In this document: positions 37,384 through 46,602 of the stretch, piece after piece
Layout of the letters: the number at the start of each line of letters is the position of its first letter
How positions within the stretch are numbered: the first letter of the stretch is position 1
Assembly: GCA_016783675.1 (NCBI GenBank)
Contig: JADHWE010000008.1
Coordinates: 1 to 55,923 of the forward strand
Direction of reading: 5' to 3'
DNA from: Kiritimatiellia bacterium
Lineage (GTDB): Bacteria; Verrucomicrobiota; Kiritimatiellia; UBA8416; JABMPJ01
DNA: 55,923 nt
The notes under the pieces: generated by a model
What the model was told of the DNA's origin: nothing
Databases searched by the model: none
The model's input: only the letters and a program-made list of their open reading frames with translations
Made by a program: the position numbers and the translations under genes

Positions 37384-37974
37384 ATGAGGAAACGAACAGC
37401 CAAGGTGGATCGCAAAACAAAAGAGACCGATATCTCGGTCGAGTTGTGTATTGACGGTACGGGCAAGAGCTCGGTCGACACGGGATTGCCTTTTCTCGAC
37501 CACATGCTCGACGCGCTGACGCGCCACGCTTTGTTTGACCTGAAACTCAAGGCGCGCGGCGACCTGGAAGTGGATTTTCATCACACGGTGGAGGATATCG
37601 GCTTGGTTATGGGCGATGCGCTGGACAAGGCGCTGGGCACCCGCAAGGGGATCACGCGCTACGGGTCGGCGCTACTGCCGATGGACGATAGCCTGAGCTC
37701 CGTGGCCGTTGACCTGGGCGGCCGGCCTTACCTCGTCTACAAGATCGCCAACCGCAAACGGCGGACCGGCCAGTTCGACCTCAGCCTTCTGGAGGAGTTC
37801 TTCCGGGCCTTTGTCGTGCAGTCGCGGATGAATCTGCACATCGAGCACAAGTATGGCCCGGAGCCGCATCACGCGTATGAGTCTGTCTTCAAGGGCGTCG
37901 CACGCGCATTGCGACAGGCATGTGCGATTGACCCGCGCGAGACCGGTTTGCCTTCCTCGAAGGGAGCCATCTAG
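37384..37974 (+). CDS. hisB: Imidazoleglycerol-phosphate dehydratase
   Basis: The 196-residue Mn-dependent dehydratase has LPFLDHMLDALTRHALFDL (about 39-57), DLEVDFHHTVEDIGL (about 62-76), AVDLGGRPYLV and the C-terminal NLHIEHKYGPEPHHAYESVF, each contributing metal-ligand His. It is a monofunctional HisB without the phosphatase domain; histidinol phosphatase must be encoded elsewhere. The start is ATG 37384; the frame before it overlaps hisC. Confidence 0.96.
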   Translation: MRKRTAKVDRKTKETDISVELCIDGTGKSSVDTGLPFLDHMLDALTRHALFDLKLKARGDLEVDFHHTVEDIGLVMGDALDKALGTRKGITRYGSALLPMDDSLSSVAVDLGGRPYLVYKIANRKRRTGQFDLSLLEEFFRAFVVQSRMNLHIEHKYGPEPHHAYESVFKGVARALRQACAIDPRETGLPSSKGAI

Positions 37975-37976
37975 CC

Positions 37977-38723
37977 GTGATTGTGATTCCTGCGATTGAT
38001 CTGAAGGGGGGGCGCTGTGTGCGCCTGATGCAGGGCCGTGCCGACGCCGAGACCGTCTACGCCGAAGATCCTGTGGCCATGGCGCAGCGCTGGGAGGCCG
38101 AGGGCGCGGCCTACCTCCACCTCGTGGATCTCGATGGGGCCTTTGAGGGCAAGCCCATGCACGCCGAGGCGGTGGCGAAGATCGCGGCGGCGTTGAGTAT
38201 TCCTGTGGAGTTGGGCGGCGGACTCCGCACGGATGACCATGTGCGCGCCATGCTCGACTGCGGGGTCGACCGCGTGATCCTGGGAACACGCGCGATCGAG
38301 GAGCCGTCCGCGCTCCAGGCTCTTGTTGACGCTTTCGGGAGGCGAATCGTCGTGGGTATCGATGCGCGTGATGGCCTGGTGCAGGTCAAGGGATGGGTCG
38401 AGACCAGCAAAGTTGAGGCGCTTGAACTGGCGCGCCAGGTCGACGCCATGGGCGTTGACACCATCATCTACACCGACACCTCGACGGACGGCATGATGCG
38501 CGGCCACAACGTGGCCGCCACGCAGGCCATGTGCGATGCGGTTACCTGTAACGTGGTGGCGTCCGGCGGGGTGAGTTCCCTGGGCGACATCGAAGCGCTG
38601 GCCGCTCTGAGCCATCCGCGTCTCAGCGGTGCCATCGTCGGGAAGGCACTGTACGAAGGGGCTGTCACGCTGCCCGACCTGCTGGTGGCCTCCGGTGAAA
38701 GGTCGCAGACAGGCACCGAGTAA
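37977..38723 (+). CDS. hisA: ProFAR isomerase (phosphoribosylformimino-AICAR-P isomerase)
   Basis: The 248-residue TIM-barrel enzyme begins IVIPAIDLKGGRCVRLMQGR (about 2-21). It has the catalytic Asp in PAIDLKGG, LHLVDLDGAFEG, ELGGGLRTDDHVRA, VGIDARDGLVQVKGW (second catalytic Asp about 129) and TDTSTDGMMRGHN. GTG is the start, with AAGGGAG upstream. It follows hisB by 2 nt, and its TAA overlaps the comEC ATG (TAATG). hisF and hisH are not in the window. Confidence 0.96.
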   Translation: MIVIPAIDLKGGRCVRLMQGRADAETVYAEDPVAMAQRWEAEGAAYLHLVDLDGAFEGKPMHAEAVAKIAAALSIPVELGGGLRTDDHVRAMLDCGVDRVILGTRAIEEPSALQALVDAFGRRIVVGIDARDGLVQVKGWVETSKVEALELARQVDAMGVDTIIYTDTSTDGMMRGHNVAATQAMCDAVTCNVVASGGVSSLGDIEALAALSHPRLSGAIVGKALYEGAVTLPDLLVASGERSQTGTE

Positions 38724-40300
38724 TGCAGGTTCGCCGTCCGCTGGTTGGAATCACCCTTTGCTTCATGGCGGGGCTTGCCCTCGGCCAGCTCGCGCCCGCT
38801 GCTATCTCCACGCTTCTCGCGGCAAGCTGGGCCGTTCTGGGTATCCTGCTTGCGCTATTCCTGTGCAAGACTCCGGCATGGCTGACGTTGCGCAACGTAG
38901 CGCTGTTGACAGTGGTCCTGCTCCTGGGGTGGATGCGTGTGCAGCCGGATCTGCGGCCCGAGTTTGGGACGATCCTGTCAGACCCGCGAGAGCAGGCCGT
39001 TGAAGTCACCGGCACCGTGACGGGTGATCCGTTGCCCGATCGCGACGTGAAGGGCGCGGCGTACCGGTTTCCCTTAAGCGTCGAGGGTGTTGACACCGGT
39101 GACGGCATACGACAGGCCGCAAAGGGACAGATCGACGTGCTCTGGTTTGGCAGCCTGGGATACGGTGTCAGTCCCGCATACGGCGAGCGGTGGCGCGTCA
39201 AGGGGGACGTGCGGCTCAGACGGCGTTTCTCGCGTACGGGACGCTATCTCCTTGTTTCAAGTAACCGGAAGTCTGAGCGACTGACGCGCGGCGCGATGGC
39301 TCTGCTGGTTCAGTACTGCCTCGGGTTGCGCCATGGTGCGGCCGAGACCCTGCGAGTTGGGATCGAAGACTACCCCGCGTCAGTCGGCATGGTACAGGCG
39401 CTCCTGCTGGGATGCCGGTCCGAGCTGTCCGCGCAGGCCCATCGACTCTTTGTCCAGACGGGTACGCTTCACATCTTTGCGATCAGTGGTCTCCATGTCG
39501 GGATCGTGGTGGGACTGATCATCTTCATGCTGGCCGTGATGAGTGTGCCCCGACGATGGTGGCTATTCATCGTGGCGCCGCTGCTGATCGCCTACACACT
39601 GATGACCGGGATGAAGCCCAGCGCGATCCGGGCCTGTATCATGGCTATCGTGTTTCTGGGCGCCGCTGCACTTCACAGGCGTGCGGACAGTTTTTCGGCA
39701 CTGGCGTTTGCGGCGTTGCTTCTGCTCGTCTTCTCGCCGGGTATTCTGACCCAGGCGAGCTTCGTGCTCTCATTCTCAGTCGTGGCGGGTATCATTCTCC
39801 TGTATCCCCACATCGACAGGCTCCTGCGTCCCTTGTGGGCGCCGGACCCGTTTCAGATCGAGCCAGAGAAGAGGGGTGTGCGGATGGTGCGAAGCGTGGG
39901 AAAGAGGGCGGCTGCGCTTGCGGCCGTATCCGTGTCGGCCTGGTTGATATCGGCGCCGCTGATCGCGTGCTATTTCGGTCGTATCGCTCCCGTGGCGCTG
40001 ATCGCCAATATCCTGGTCGTGCCGATGGCATTCCTGATCGTCCTCGCAGGATCGCTTTCGATTGTTCTGGGCCTGTTTCTTGCCTTTGCGGCCGACATCT
40101 TCAACCACGCGTCGCTTGCGCTGACGCATATCCTGTTGACGGGACTGAAGACAGTGGCCCTCATTCCCGGAGGTTGCGTCAAGGTTGGCGATGTGCCGTT
40201 GTGGGTTCCCGTGCTGTGGTACGCTTCGATCGGCGTATCGCTGCTCTACGTGTACGCACGCTATCCGGTTCATTCAGCAACCGCGACGACGGATGCGTAG
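38723..40300 (+). CDS. comEC: ComEC/Rec2-family competence membrane protein
   Basis: The 525-residue polytopic protein has two N-terminal helices, an OB-like periplasmic domain (about 85-165) and a Competence membrane domain starting at FAISGLHVGIVVGLIIF, the family signature, with about ten helices. ComEC forms the channel for single-stranded DNA uptake across the inner membrane. The C-terminal metallo-beta-lactamase domain found in many ComEC proteins is absent, which is a known shorter variant. It is coupled to hisA by overlap. The distant PilT-type ATPase would be a plausible partner. Confidence 0.88.
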   Translation: MQVRRPLVGITLCFMAGLALGQLAPAAISTLLAASWAVLGILLALFLCKTPAWLTLRNVALLTVVLLLGWMRVQPDLRPEFGTILSDPREQAVEVTGTVTGDPLPDRDVKGAAYRFPLSVEGVDTGDGIRQAAKGQIDVLWFGSLGYGVSPAYGERWRVKGDVRLRRRFSRTGRYLLVSSNRKSERLTRGAMALLVQYCLGLRHGAAETLRVGIEDYPASVGMVQALLLGCRSELSAQAHRLFVQTGTLHIFAISGLHVGIVVGLIIFMLAVMSVPRRWWLFIVAPLLIAYTLMTGMKPSAIRACIMAIVFLGAAALHRRADSFSALAFAALLLLVFSPGILTQASFVLSFSVVAGIILLYPHIDRLLRPLWAPDPFQIEPEKRGVRMVRSVGKRAAALAAVSVSAWLISAPLIACYFGRIAPVALIANILVVPMAFLIVLAGSLSIVLGLFLAFAADIFNHASLALTHILLTGLKTVALIPGGCVKVGDVPLWVPVLWYASIGVSLLYVYARYPVHSATATTDA

Positions 40301-40374
40301 AGTTGCATTGATCGCCCGGAGTTGAGAGAATTGAAGCTCAGTGACGGTGCCGTTCCATGGAGGCGAGCAAGACT

Positions 40375-41886
40375 ATGAATAGACAATTCCAACGATTCTC
40401 CGGACTCTTCATCCTGGTTCTCCTGTGCGTGGTTCTGCTTCCTCCCGCCGGGTTGCGGGCGGACGATACAAACGTGACGGATACGGTATCGGAGGCCGTA
40501 GCGCCGACCAATCTCCCCTCATCGACGGTTGAAGGGGCAAGGGAAGAGACAGCGCCTGAACCGGAGCCGCCGGAGGGTGAGGCGCTGCCTGATGCTCCCG
40601 CTATCGAGGCCGCCCCCGATCCGGTGGTTCCGTCCACGAATGCTGTTCCGGCAGGGACAAACGCGGTTCCATCATCCGAGGCGACTGAGTCCGACAAGGA
40701 TAAGCCGGCCGATGAGCGTGAAGACGCCTATGACAACATGGAGCTGATGGCCGAGGTCATCATGCATATTCGCAAGCACTACGTGGACGAGAAGTCATTC
40801 CAGGACATCACGTACGGTGCACTGCACGGGATGCTGCATGGCATGGACCCGCACAGCGACTTCCTCGAGCCGACCGCCTACGAGGGGCTGAAGGAGGATA
40901 CGCGTGGTTCCTTCAGCGGCATTGGTATCCACATCGGACTCCGTCACGGCATTCTGACGGTGATCGCCCCGATCGAGGATACCCCGGCGTTCCGGGCCGG
41001 ATTGATCTCGGGTGACCGCATCATCGAGATCAATGGGGTGTCGACCATGGGCCAGTCGCTGCGCGACGCTGTCAGCAAGCTGCGCGGTCCGAAAGGCAGT
41101 GAAGTGACGATCAAGATCGTGCGCCAGGGCGAAGACGATGCCATAGAGGTCCAGATTGTGCGCGATGCTATCGAGGTGCCCAGCGTGAAAGGCGCGCGCA
41201 TGCTCACGAAACGGACCGGGTACATCCGCATCACCCAGTTCGCGGAGCCAACGGCATCACTTCTGCAGGAGTCCCTCGAAAAGCTGTTGGATGAGGGCAT
41301 GGAGGCGCTGGTTCTCGATCTGCGGAGTAACCCGGGCGGACTGCTCCGGTCGGCCATTGCGGTCGCGGAGAAGTTCATCGAAGAGGACGAGGTCGTCGTG
41401 TCGACACGTGGGCGTGCACACAACGGCGAGCAGGACGTTAAGGTGGCCGAGGGCGCGCTGCACTACACGGACCTGGACATGGCGGTGCTGGTTAACGGTG
41501 GGTCAGCCAGTGCGGCGGAGATCGTGGCCGGCTGCCTGCAGGACCACGGTCGAGCCGTGCTGATCGGAGACCGCACGTTCGGAAAGGGGTCGGTCCAAAG
41601 CGTGATTCGGCTTCGCAGCAACGAAGAAGCCGCCATCCGTCTGACCACGGCCCACTACTACACCCCGGCCGAACGACTCATCCACAACAAGGGCATTGCG
41701 CCGGACATCACGATCCCGGTCTTGCCGAAGGAGTGGCGCCGCATTCTTGTGCGTCGGGCGCACATCGAAACACCGGATCTTTTCAGTGACGAAGATGTTG
41801 TCGAATACGCCGACGCCGTCGACCGTCCGTTACAGCGGGCCGTGGACATGCTCGAAGCGGTTCTGATTTTCGGAGACAAGCCGTAG
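40375..41886 (+). CDS. ctpA: Carboxy-terminal processing protease (S41)
   Basis: The protein of about 503 residues has a signal peptide (MNRQFQRFSGLFILVLLCVV, cleavage after LRA). A low-complexity Pro/Glu/Ala linker (about 30-110) follows. A PDZ domain comes next (GLRHGILTVIAPIEDTPAF, then AGLISGDRIIEINGVS) and the tail-specific protease domain. The catalytic Ser lies in LVNGGSASAAEIVAG and the Lys in DRTFGKGSVQSV. It acts in the periplasm on protein C-termini. ATG 40375 is preferred (GAGG about 12 nt upstream), but ATG 40357 is in frame. Confidence 0.92.
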   Translation: MNRQFQRFSGLFILVLLCVVLLPPAGLRADDTNVTDTVSEAVAPTNLPSSTVEGAREETAPEPEPPEGEALPDAPAIEAAPDPVVPSTNAVPAGTNAVPSSEATESDKDKPADEREDAYDNMELMAEVIMHIRKHYVDEKSFQDITYGALHGMLHGMDPHSDFLEPTAYEGLKEDTRGSFSGIGIHIGLRHGILTVIAPIEDTPAFRAGLISGDRIIEINGVSTMGQSLRDAVSKLRGPKGSEVTIKIVRQGEDDAIEVQIVRDAIEVPSVKGARMLTKRTGYIRITQFAEPTASLLQESLEKLLDEGMEALVLDLRSNPGGLLRSAIAVAEKFIEEDEVVVSTRGRAHNGEQDVKVAEGALHYTDLDMAVLVNGGSASAAEIVAGCLQDHGRAVLIGDRTFGKGSVQSVIRLRSNEEAAIRLTTAHYYTPAERLIHNKGIAPDITIPVLPKEWRRILVRRAHIETPDLFSDEDVVEYADAVDRPLQRAVDMLEAVLIFGDKP

Positions 41887-41890
41887 ACGA

Positions 41891-42946
41891 ATGAACGTAC
41901 TGGGTATAGAGACGTCATGCGACGAAACCGCCGCGGCGGTCGTGGTGAGTGGGCGCAAGGTGCTTTCGAGCTGCATCTTCAGCCAGGTGGCCCTGCATGG
42001 ACCGTATGGCGGTGTCGTTCCCGAGATCGCCTCGCGCAGTCACGTGCAGACGCTGCCGCGCATGATCGACCAAGCGGTATCCGAGGCGGGGCTCGACTGG
42101 GATGGACTCGACGCCGTGGCGGCGACGTTCGGACCGGGCCTGGCAAGTTCACTGCTCGTGGGCGTGGGAGCGGCGCGCGGACTGGCCCAGCGTTTGAGTC
42201 TACCGTTGATCGCGATCAACCATATCGAGGCACATATCTACTCGGTCTTTCTGGACGATGATGGCCCCGAGCTGGCCGATGTGCTGCCTTTCATTGCCCT
42301 GGTCGTGTCGGGCGGCCACACCATGCTGGTGCGCGTCGAGGGACTCGGACAGTACAGCGTGCTTGGGCGGACGGTCGATGATGCCGCCGGTGAGGCCTTT
42401 GACAAGGGGGCCAACCTGATGAACATGGGCTATCCGGGCGGGCCCATCATTGACCGCACGGCGAAGACGGGAAACCGGAATGCCATTCGCTTCCCGAGGG
42501 GAGGGCGGCTCAAAGCGAGTCCGATGCTGGGGGGAATGGATCCGGCGCTCTGTTTCAGTTTCAGCGGCCTGAAGACCGCATTGCTCTACCACCTGCGCGA
42601 CAACCCGCTCGATGGCTCTGAGAGCGCCCTGGCCGATGTGACCGCGTCCTATCAGGAGGCCATCGTGGGATCGCTCGCTCAGCGCTGCCGGATTGCGCTG
42701 CAAGAAGACGGGGTACATGCGCTGGCCGCAGTTGGCGGCGTGTCCCTCAACGGGCGTCTGCGCGAGCGGCTGGCCGAGGTCGCCGATAGGGCCGGTGTAC
42801 GGTTGATGCTGTCGAAACCACGCTACTGTGCGGACAACGCAGCCATGATCGCCGGTCTTGCCGGGGCGGGGCAGGGGATCACGGGTCGTTCCGACCTTGC
42901 CATGGATATCGATCCGAACATGCGGTTGCAGGATTTTGCCGATTGA
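41891..42946 (+). CDS. tsaD: tRNA N6-adenosine threonylcarbamoyltransferase
   Basis: The 351-residue ASKHA-fold enzyme transfers the threonylcarbamoyl group in t6A synthesis at tRNA position 37. It has VLGIETSCDETAAAVV (about 3-18), GPYGGVVPEIASRSH, the metal site INHIEAHIYSVF, VSGGHTMLVRV, DDAAGEAFDKGA and the C-terminal CADNAAMIAGLA. Length and order are typical. It starts 4 nt after ctpA and probably shares its transcript. TsaB, TsaC and TsaE are not in the window. Confidence 0.96.
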   Translation: MNVLGIETSCDETAAAVVVSGRKVLSSCIFSQVALHGPYGGVVPEIASRSHVQTLPRMIDQAVSEAGLDWDGLDAVAATFGPGLASSLLVGVGAARGLAQRLSLPLIAINHIEAHIYSVFLDDDGPELADVLPFIALVVSGGHTMLVRVEGLGQYSVLGRTVDDAAGEAFDKGANLMNMGYPGGPIIDRTAKTGNRNAIRFPRGGRLKASPMLGGMDPALCFSFSGLKTALLYHLRDNPLDGSESALADVTASYQEAIVGSLAQRCRIALQEDGVHALAAVGGVSLNGRLRERLAEVADRAGVRLMLSKPRYCADNAAMIAGLAGAGQGITGRSDLAMDIDPNMRLQDFAD

Positions 42947-42992
42947 TGAGTGTTAGGTCTTGCGCGTATAGTTTTGCTGGAGGAGCGCACTG

Positions 42993-43694
42993 ATGCCTGA
43001 TACGCCGAACACTGCCCAGCTTCCGCCACCTGGCGACGAAACACTCGCCCGCACGATTGCCATCGCCAAGCGTGAGCTTGAGCAGATGATGGATCTCAAC
43101 CCGCAGGGCATGCTGCTCATAGATGCCGGTGGCCAGATCTCGCGCGTCAACCGCGCGATCGTGGATCTGACCGGGGCAGGGGGCTTCGATGCCTTGCTGG
43201 GGCAGCCCTTTGCCGCCATCTTTGCAGATGGAGACGAGGAGTTTGTTTCTCGGATTATCGATAGTGAAGGCACCGCTGAGTCCTTTGATCGCCACGTGAC
43301 GCTCCCGAACGGTTTCGTCCGAGAACTGAGATTCTCCGTTGCCGGTGCGGCGTCGGGTGTCCGAGTGATGATGGTGGCCGACATCACGGGCGAGAAGGAG
43401 CGTCGGGCAAACCAGGAGAGCGAACACAAGAAGGAGGCGGTTGCAGCCCTTATCGGAGGCCTGATGCACAACATCAACCAACCGCTGACCGTGGTCACGG
43501 TGACAGCCAAGTTGATGGAGATGGGTCTCGACAAGCCGACCCCGGACGTAGAGGAGTTGCGCAAAAACCTCTCCACAATCTCGGACCTGGTGATGCAGAT
43601 CAAGCAGATGCTCGAGAAGGTTGAAGCGGCCTCCGACTACGTCACGGAGGAGTATCTCGCCGGCAAGCGGATTCTCGACATCAGCAAGCTGTAA
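42993..43694 (+). CDS. PAS-domain protein with histidine-kinase dimerisation segment but no ATPase domain
   Basis: The 233-residue protein has an N-terminal helix, a PAS-like domain (about 34-132, LNPQGMLLIDAGGQISRVNR to MMVADITGEK) and a helix-loop-helix resembling the HisKA dimerisation segment with an H-box-like GLMHNINQPLTVV (His159). The sequence stops after the second helix; no HATPase_c N-, G1- or G2-box follows. It could be phosphorylated in trans, act as a phosphotransfer protein or simply bind a ligand. The stop is clean and followed by a hairpin, so truncation by frameshift is not evident. Confidence 0.7.
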   Translation: MPDTPNTAQLPPPGDETLARTIAIAKRELEQMMDLNPQGMLLIDAGGQISRVNRAIVDLTGAGGFDALLGQPFAAIFADGDEEFVSRIIDSEGTAESFDRHVTLPNGFVRELRFSVAGAASGVRVMMVADITGEKERRANQESEHKKEAVAALIGGLMHNINQPLTVVTVTAKLMEMGLDKPTPDVEELRKNLSTISDLVMQIKQMLEKVEAASDYVTEEYLAGKRILDISKL

Positions 43695-43717
43695 CCGGGT
43701 CCATTGAATGGGCTCGG
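43695..43717. terminator. Bidirectional hairpin between convergent genes
   Basis: CCGGGTCCA and TGGGCTCGG pair over 9 bp (two G-T) around loop TTGAA in the 23-nt gap between the PAS gene and folD. There is no T tract, so termination is only suggested by its convergent position. Confidence 0.4.
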
Positions 43718-44599
43718 CTAAGCCAAGGTGCGACGAGCGGACTCTACGGTGTTGTAGAGCAGCATCGTGATTGTCATGGGGCCGACGCCGCCGGGGACGG
43801 GTGTGATCAGCGATGCCTTCTTCTTGATCGCCTCGAAATCGACATCACCGACAAGACGGTAGCCGCTCTTCTTCGAGGCATCCTCGACCCGGTTGACACC
43901 GACATCGATTACCACGGCGCCTTCCTTGACCATGTCAGCCGTTACGGTGTTCGGCCAACCCGCGGCCACGATGACAATGTCGGCCTGGCGGGTGTGGTAG
44001 CCGATATCCTTTGTGCCGGTATGACAGACAGTGACCGTGGCATTCGCGTGGTCCTTCTTCTGGAGCAACATGGCGGCAACGGGTTTGCCTACGATGTTGC
44101 TGCGGCCGACCACGACGACATGGGCGCCCTTGGTCTCAACGCCGCTGCGGGCAAGCATCTGGACGCAACCATGGGGGGTGCAGGGAAGGAAGCATTCCTC
44201 ACCGATCAGCATCTTGCCGACATTCATGGGGTGGAAGCCGTCGACATCCTTGTCAGGATTGATGGCCAGCAGCGCCTCGTTCTCGTCCATGTGCTTGGGT
44301 AGCGGAAGCTGAAGCAGAATGCCGTTGATCTTGGCATCGTTGTTCATTCTGTCGATCACGGCCATCAGCTCTTCCTGCGACGTGTCAGCGGGCAGGCGAT
44401 TGTCGTCGGAGTAGATGCCGGCTTCCTCGCAGGCCCGCTCCTTGGCGGTGACGTAAGATCGTGAGGCGGGATCGTCGCCCACCAGGATCACCCCCAGCCC
44501 GGGCGTGACGCCCTGCGCTTTGAGTTTGGTTACGTCTTCCTTGATCTCGGCCCGCATATCGGCGGCCAACTGTTTTCCATCGATGATCTGTGCTGTCAT
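43718..44599 (-). CDS. folD: Methylenetetrahydrofolate dehydrogenase / methenyl-THF cyclohydrolase
   Basis: The 293-residue bifunctional enzyme interconverts 5,10-methylene-, methenyl- and 10-formyl-THF. It has the substrate block [15 protein letters not shown] (catalytic Tyr-Lys), [27 protein letters not shown], the NADP-binding [14 protein letters not shown] and the C-terminal [16 protein letters not shown]. It lies downstream of fhs on the same strand, separated by a GC hairpin. Together they form the formyl-to-methylene branch of one-carbon metabolism. Confidence 0.97.
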   Translation of the reverse strand: MTAQIIDGKQLAADMRAEIKEDVTKLKAQGVTPGLGVILVGDDPASRSYVTAKERACEEAGIYSDDNRLPADTSQEELMAVIDRMNNDAKINGILLQLPLPKHMDENEALLAINPDKDVDGFHPMNVGKMLIGEECFLPCTPHGCVQMLARSGVETKGAHVVVVGRSNIVGKPVAAMLLQKKDHANATVTVCHTGTKDIGYHTRQADIVIVAAGWPNTVTADMVKEGAVVIDVGVNRVEDASKKSGYRLVGDVDFEAIKKKASLITPVPGGVGPMTITMLLYNTVESARRTLA

Positions 44600-44626
44600 T
44601 GCTTTCTTTCCCTGTTGGTGATCCTG

Positions 44627-44649
44627 CGGCCCGCGCTCCGCGCGGGCCG
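44627..44649. repeat. REP-like GC hairpin, core copy 2
   Basis: CGGCCCGCG-CTCCG-CGCGGGCCG forms a perfect 9-bp stem in the gap between fhs and folD. The same stem and loop recur at 54399-54419 and, degenerate, at 2408-2426. It could attenuate or end transcription as well as be a mobile REP-type element. Confidence 0.7.
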
Positions 44650-46413
44650 TTAATACAGCCCCGTTACCTTACCAGTTCCCGTATCCACATCAATCCCGCG
44701 GTAGGCCGGATTCGACGCCGTACCGGGCATAAGCTTGATTGCACCCGCGACGGGCACGGCAAACCCGGCGCCGCGATAGACGAGTACGTCGCGAATAGGC
44801 AGTTCCCACTCCGTGGGCCGGCCCTTCAGTTCGGGGTCGTGCGACAGGCTGAGGTGCGTCTTCACCATGCATGTCCCGAGCTTGGACGAAGTCGGATCGG
44901 CGGCCAGGGCCTCGATCTTGCCTGCGGCGATGTCGGAGTAGGTGACACCTGAAGCACCATAGACCTCCTTGGCAATCAGCTCAATCCGCTTGGTCAGTGG
45001 CGTGTCGAGCTCGTAGAGGAAGCCAAAGTCGTTGGGCTCCTCGGTCGCCTGGATGACGGCCTCGGCCAACTCGATGGCACCGTCACCGCCTTTGAGCCAG
45101 TGTTCCGATACGGCGACCAGCGCGCCGGCCTGCTCGGAAATGCGCCGGATCACGGCGATCTCGCCAGGCGTATCGGTGTAGAAGCTGTTGATGCACACCA
45201 CCGGCCTGACACCCGCCTTGCGGACCGTTTCGATGTGGGCCACGAGGTTGGAGCAGCCTTCCTCGACCAGTTCCAGGTCTTCATTGATGTAGGCGTCATC
45301 CAGCGGTACGCCGGGCTTCACCTTCGGGCCGCCGCCATGCATCTTAAGCGCACGGACCGTCGCGACAATGACGACGGCGTCGGGCGTGATGCCGGAGAAC
45401 CGGCACTTCAGATTCCAGAACTTCTCGAACCCGATATCGGCGCCGAACCCGCTCTCTGTCACGTGGTAGTCCGCCAGGCGCGTGCCAACCTGGTCGGCGA
45501 TAATGGAGCTCTGCCCGATCGCGATGTTGGCAAAAGGCCCTGCGTGAACGAGCACCGGTTGACCTTCAAGCGTTTGGAGGAGACTGGGGTTGATGGCATC
45601 GACCATCCAGGCGGTCATGGCGCCGTCGACTTCCAGGTCGGCCGTGGTGACGTCGTTGCCCTGCCGGTCCTGCGCAACCACGATCCGTCCCATACGTTCG
45701 CGCAAGTCCTTGAGGCCGGTGGCCACAGAGAGGATGGCCATGACTTCGCTGGCCACGGTGATCTGGAAACCGGACTCCATCTGGAGGCCGTCCATCTTGC
45801 CGCCTTTACCGATTGTGATGTTGCGAAGTGCCTGCGCGCAGAAATCGAGGGCCCACTTCATCTGTACCGTGGCGGGATCGATGTCGAGGCGCTTGAGATT
45901 GCTCTTGGCCAGGCGGGCGTCGTCATAGTTGTTCTCGTGCTGCATCCGGGCCGTAAGCGCAACCATGGCCAAGTTGTTGGCGTTGGCAATGGAGTCGATG
46001 TCGCCCGTCATGCGAATCGAGAATGGCGTGAGCGGAATGCATTGGGCCAGACCGCCGCCAGCGGCCGATCCCTTGATGTTGAACGTGGGACCCGCGCTGG
46101 GCTGGCGAATGGCGCCCACGACACGCTTCCCGAGTTTCCCGAGTCCCTGCACCAGGCCCATAGAGGTCGTGGTCTTGCCTTCGCCAAGCGGGGTGGGGGT
46201 GATCGCCGTAACATCAATGTACTTGGCGCGTCGCTTGTCACCGAGGCGATCGAGGACGCGCAAGAAGTCGACCTTGCCGAGCTGGCGACCCATGGGGATC
46301 ATCTCGTCGCCCTGCAGCCCCATCTCGTCGGCAATCTGCTCAAGCGGCTTCATCGTCTCCTCCGCTGCCTCGGCGATCTGCCAGTCTTTCATCTTGGTAG
46401 GGTCAAGAGCCAT
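44650..46413 (-). CDS. fhs: Formate--tetrahydrofolate ligase
   Basis: The 587-residue ATP-dependent ligase makes 10-formyl-THF from formate. It has the P-loop [17 protein letters not shown] (about 72-88), [23 protein letters not shown]-like [25 protein letters not shown]-like [13 protein letters not shown], and [18 protein letters not shown] lies 6 nt before the ATG. With FolD it gives the folate steps of the methyl branch; no other Wood-Ljungdahl genes occur here, so purine and serine metabolism is the simplest role. Confidence 0.97.
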   Translation of the reverse strand: MALDPTKMKDWQIAEAAEETMKPLEQIADEMGLQGDEMIPMGRQLGKVDFLRVLDRLGDKRRAKYIDVTAITPTPLGEGKTTTSMGLVQGLGKLGKRVVGAIRQPSAGPTFNIKGSAAGGGLAQCIPLTPFSIRMTGDIDSIANANNLAMVALTARMQHENNYDDARLAKSNLKRLDIDPATVQMKWALDFCAQALRNITIGKGGKMDGLQMESGFQITVASEVMAILSVATGLKDLRERMGRIVVAQDRQGNDVTTADLEVDGAMTAWMVDAINPSLLQTLEGQPVLVHAGPFANIAIGQSSIIADQVGTRLADYHVTESGFGADIGFEKFWNLKCRFSGITPDAVVIVATVRALKMHGGGPKVKPGVPLDDAYINEDLELVEEGCSNLVAHIETVRKAGVRPVVCINSFYTDTPGEIAVIRRISEQAGALVAVSEHWLKGGDGAIELAEAVIQATEEPNDFGFLYELDTPLTKRIELIAKEVYGASGVTYSDIAAGKIEALAADPTSSKLGTCMVKTHLSLSHDPELKGRPTEWELPIRDVLVYRGAGFAVPVAGAIKLMPGTASNPAYRGIDVDTGTGKVTGLY

Positions 46414-46511
46414 GGTCCTTCTCCTTTGTGAATGTGCGCGCCCCTCAGGAGGCGTGCTCTAACCATTCAAAAGTAGTTGACTGGTCCATGCAGTGTCAAG
46501 ATGGGCAAGGC

Positions 46512-46560
46512 GCTATCTTTGTAAGTATATTGCTATCTTTGGACATATATTGCTAAATCG
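46512..46560. repeat. 20-bp tandem repeat in the fhs/add divergent promoter region
   Basis: GCTATCTTTGTAAGTATATT (46512-46531) and GCTATCTTTGGACATATATT (46532-46551) are adjacent direct repeats, followed by a partial GCTAAATCG. The tract is much more A/T-rich than its surroundings and lies 43-91 nt before the add ATG. Iterated operator or promoter elements are the likely role; the regulator is unknown. Confidence 0.7.
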
Positions 46561-46602
46561 CCTTCTCTAGGCTAAGTTGGGAGGCAGAAAGCGAGAAACC
46601 AG

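Noticed and set aside
45100-46431. A 443-codon plus-strand frame opposite fhs
   Set aside because: Antisense shadow of a highly conserved enzyme gene; His/Arg/Asp-rich composition typical of such shadows.
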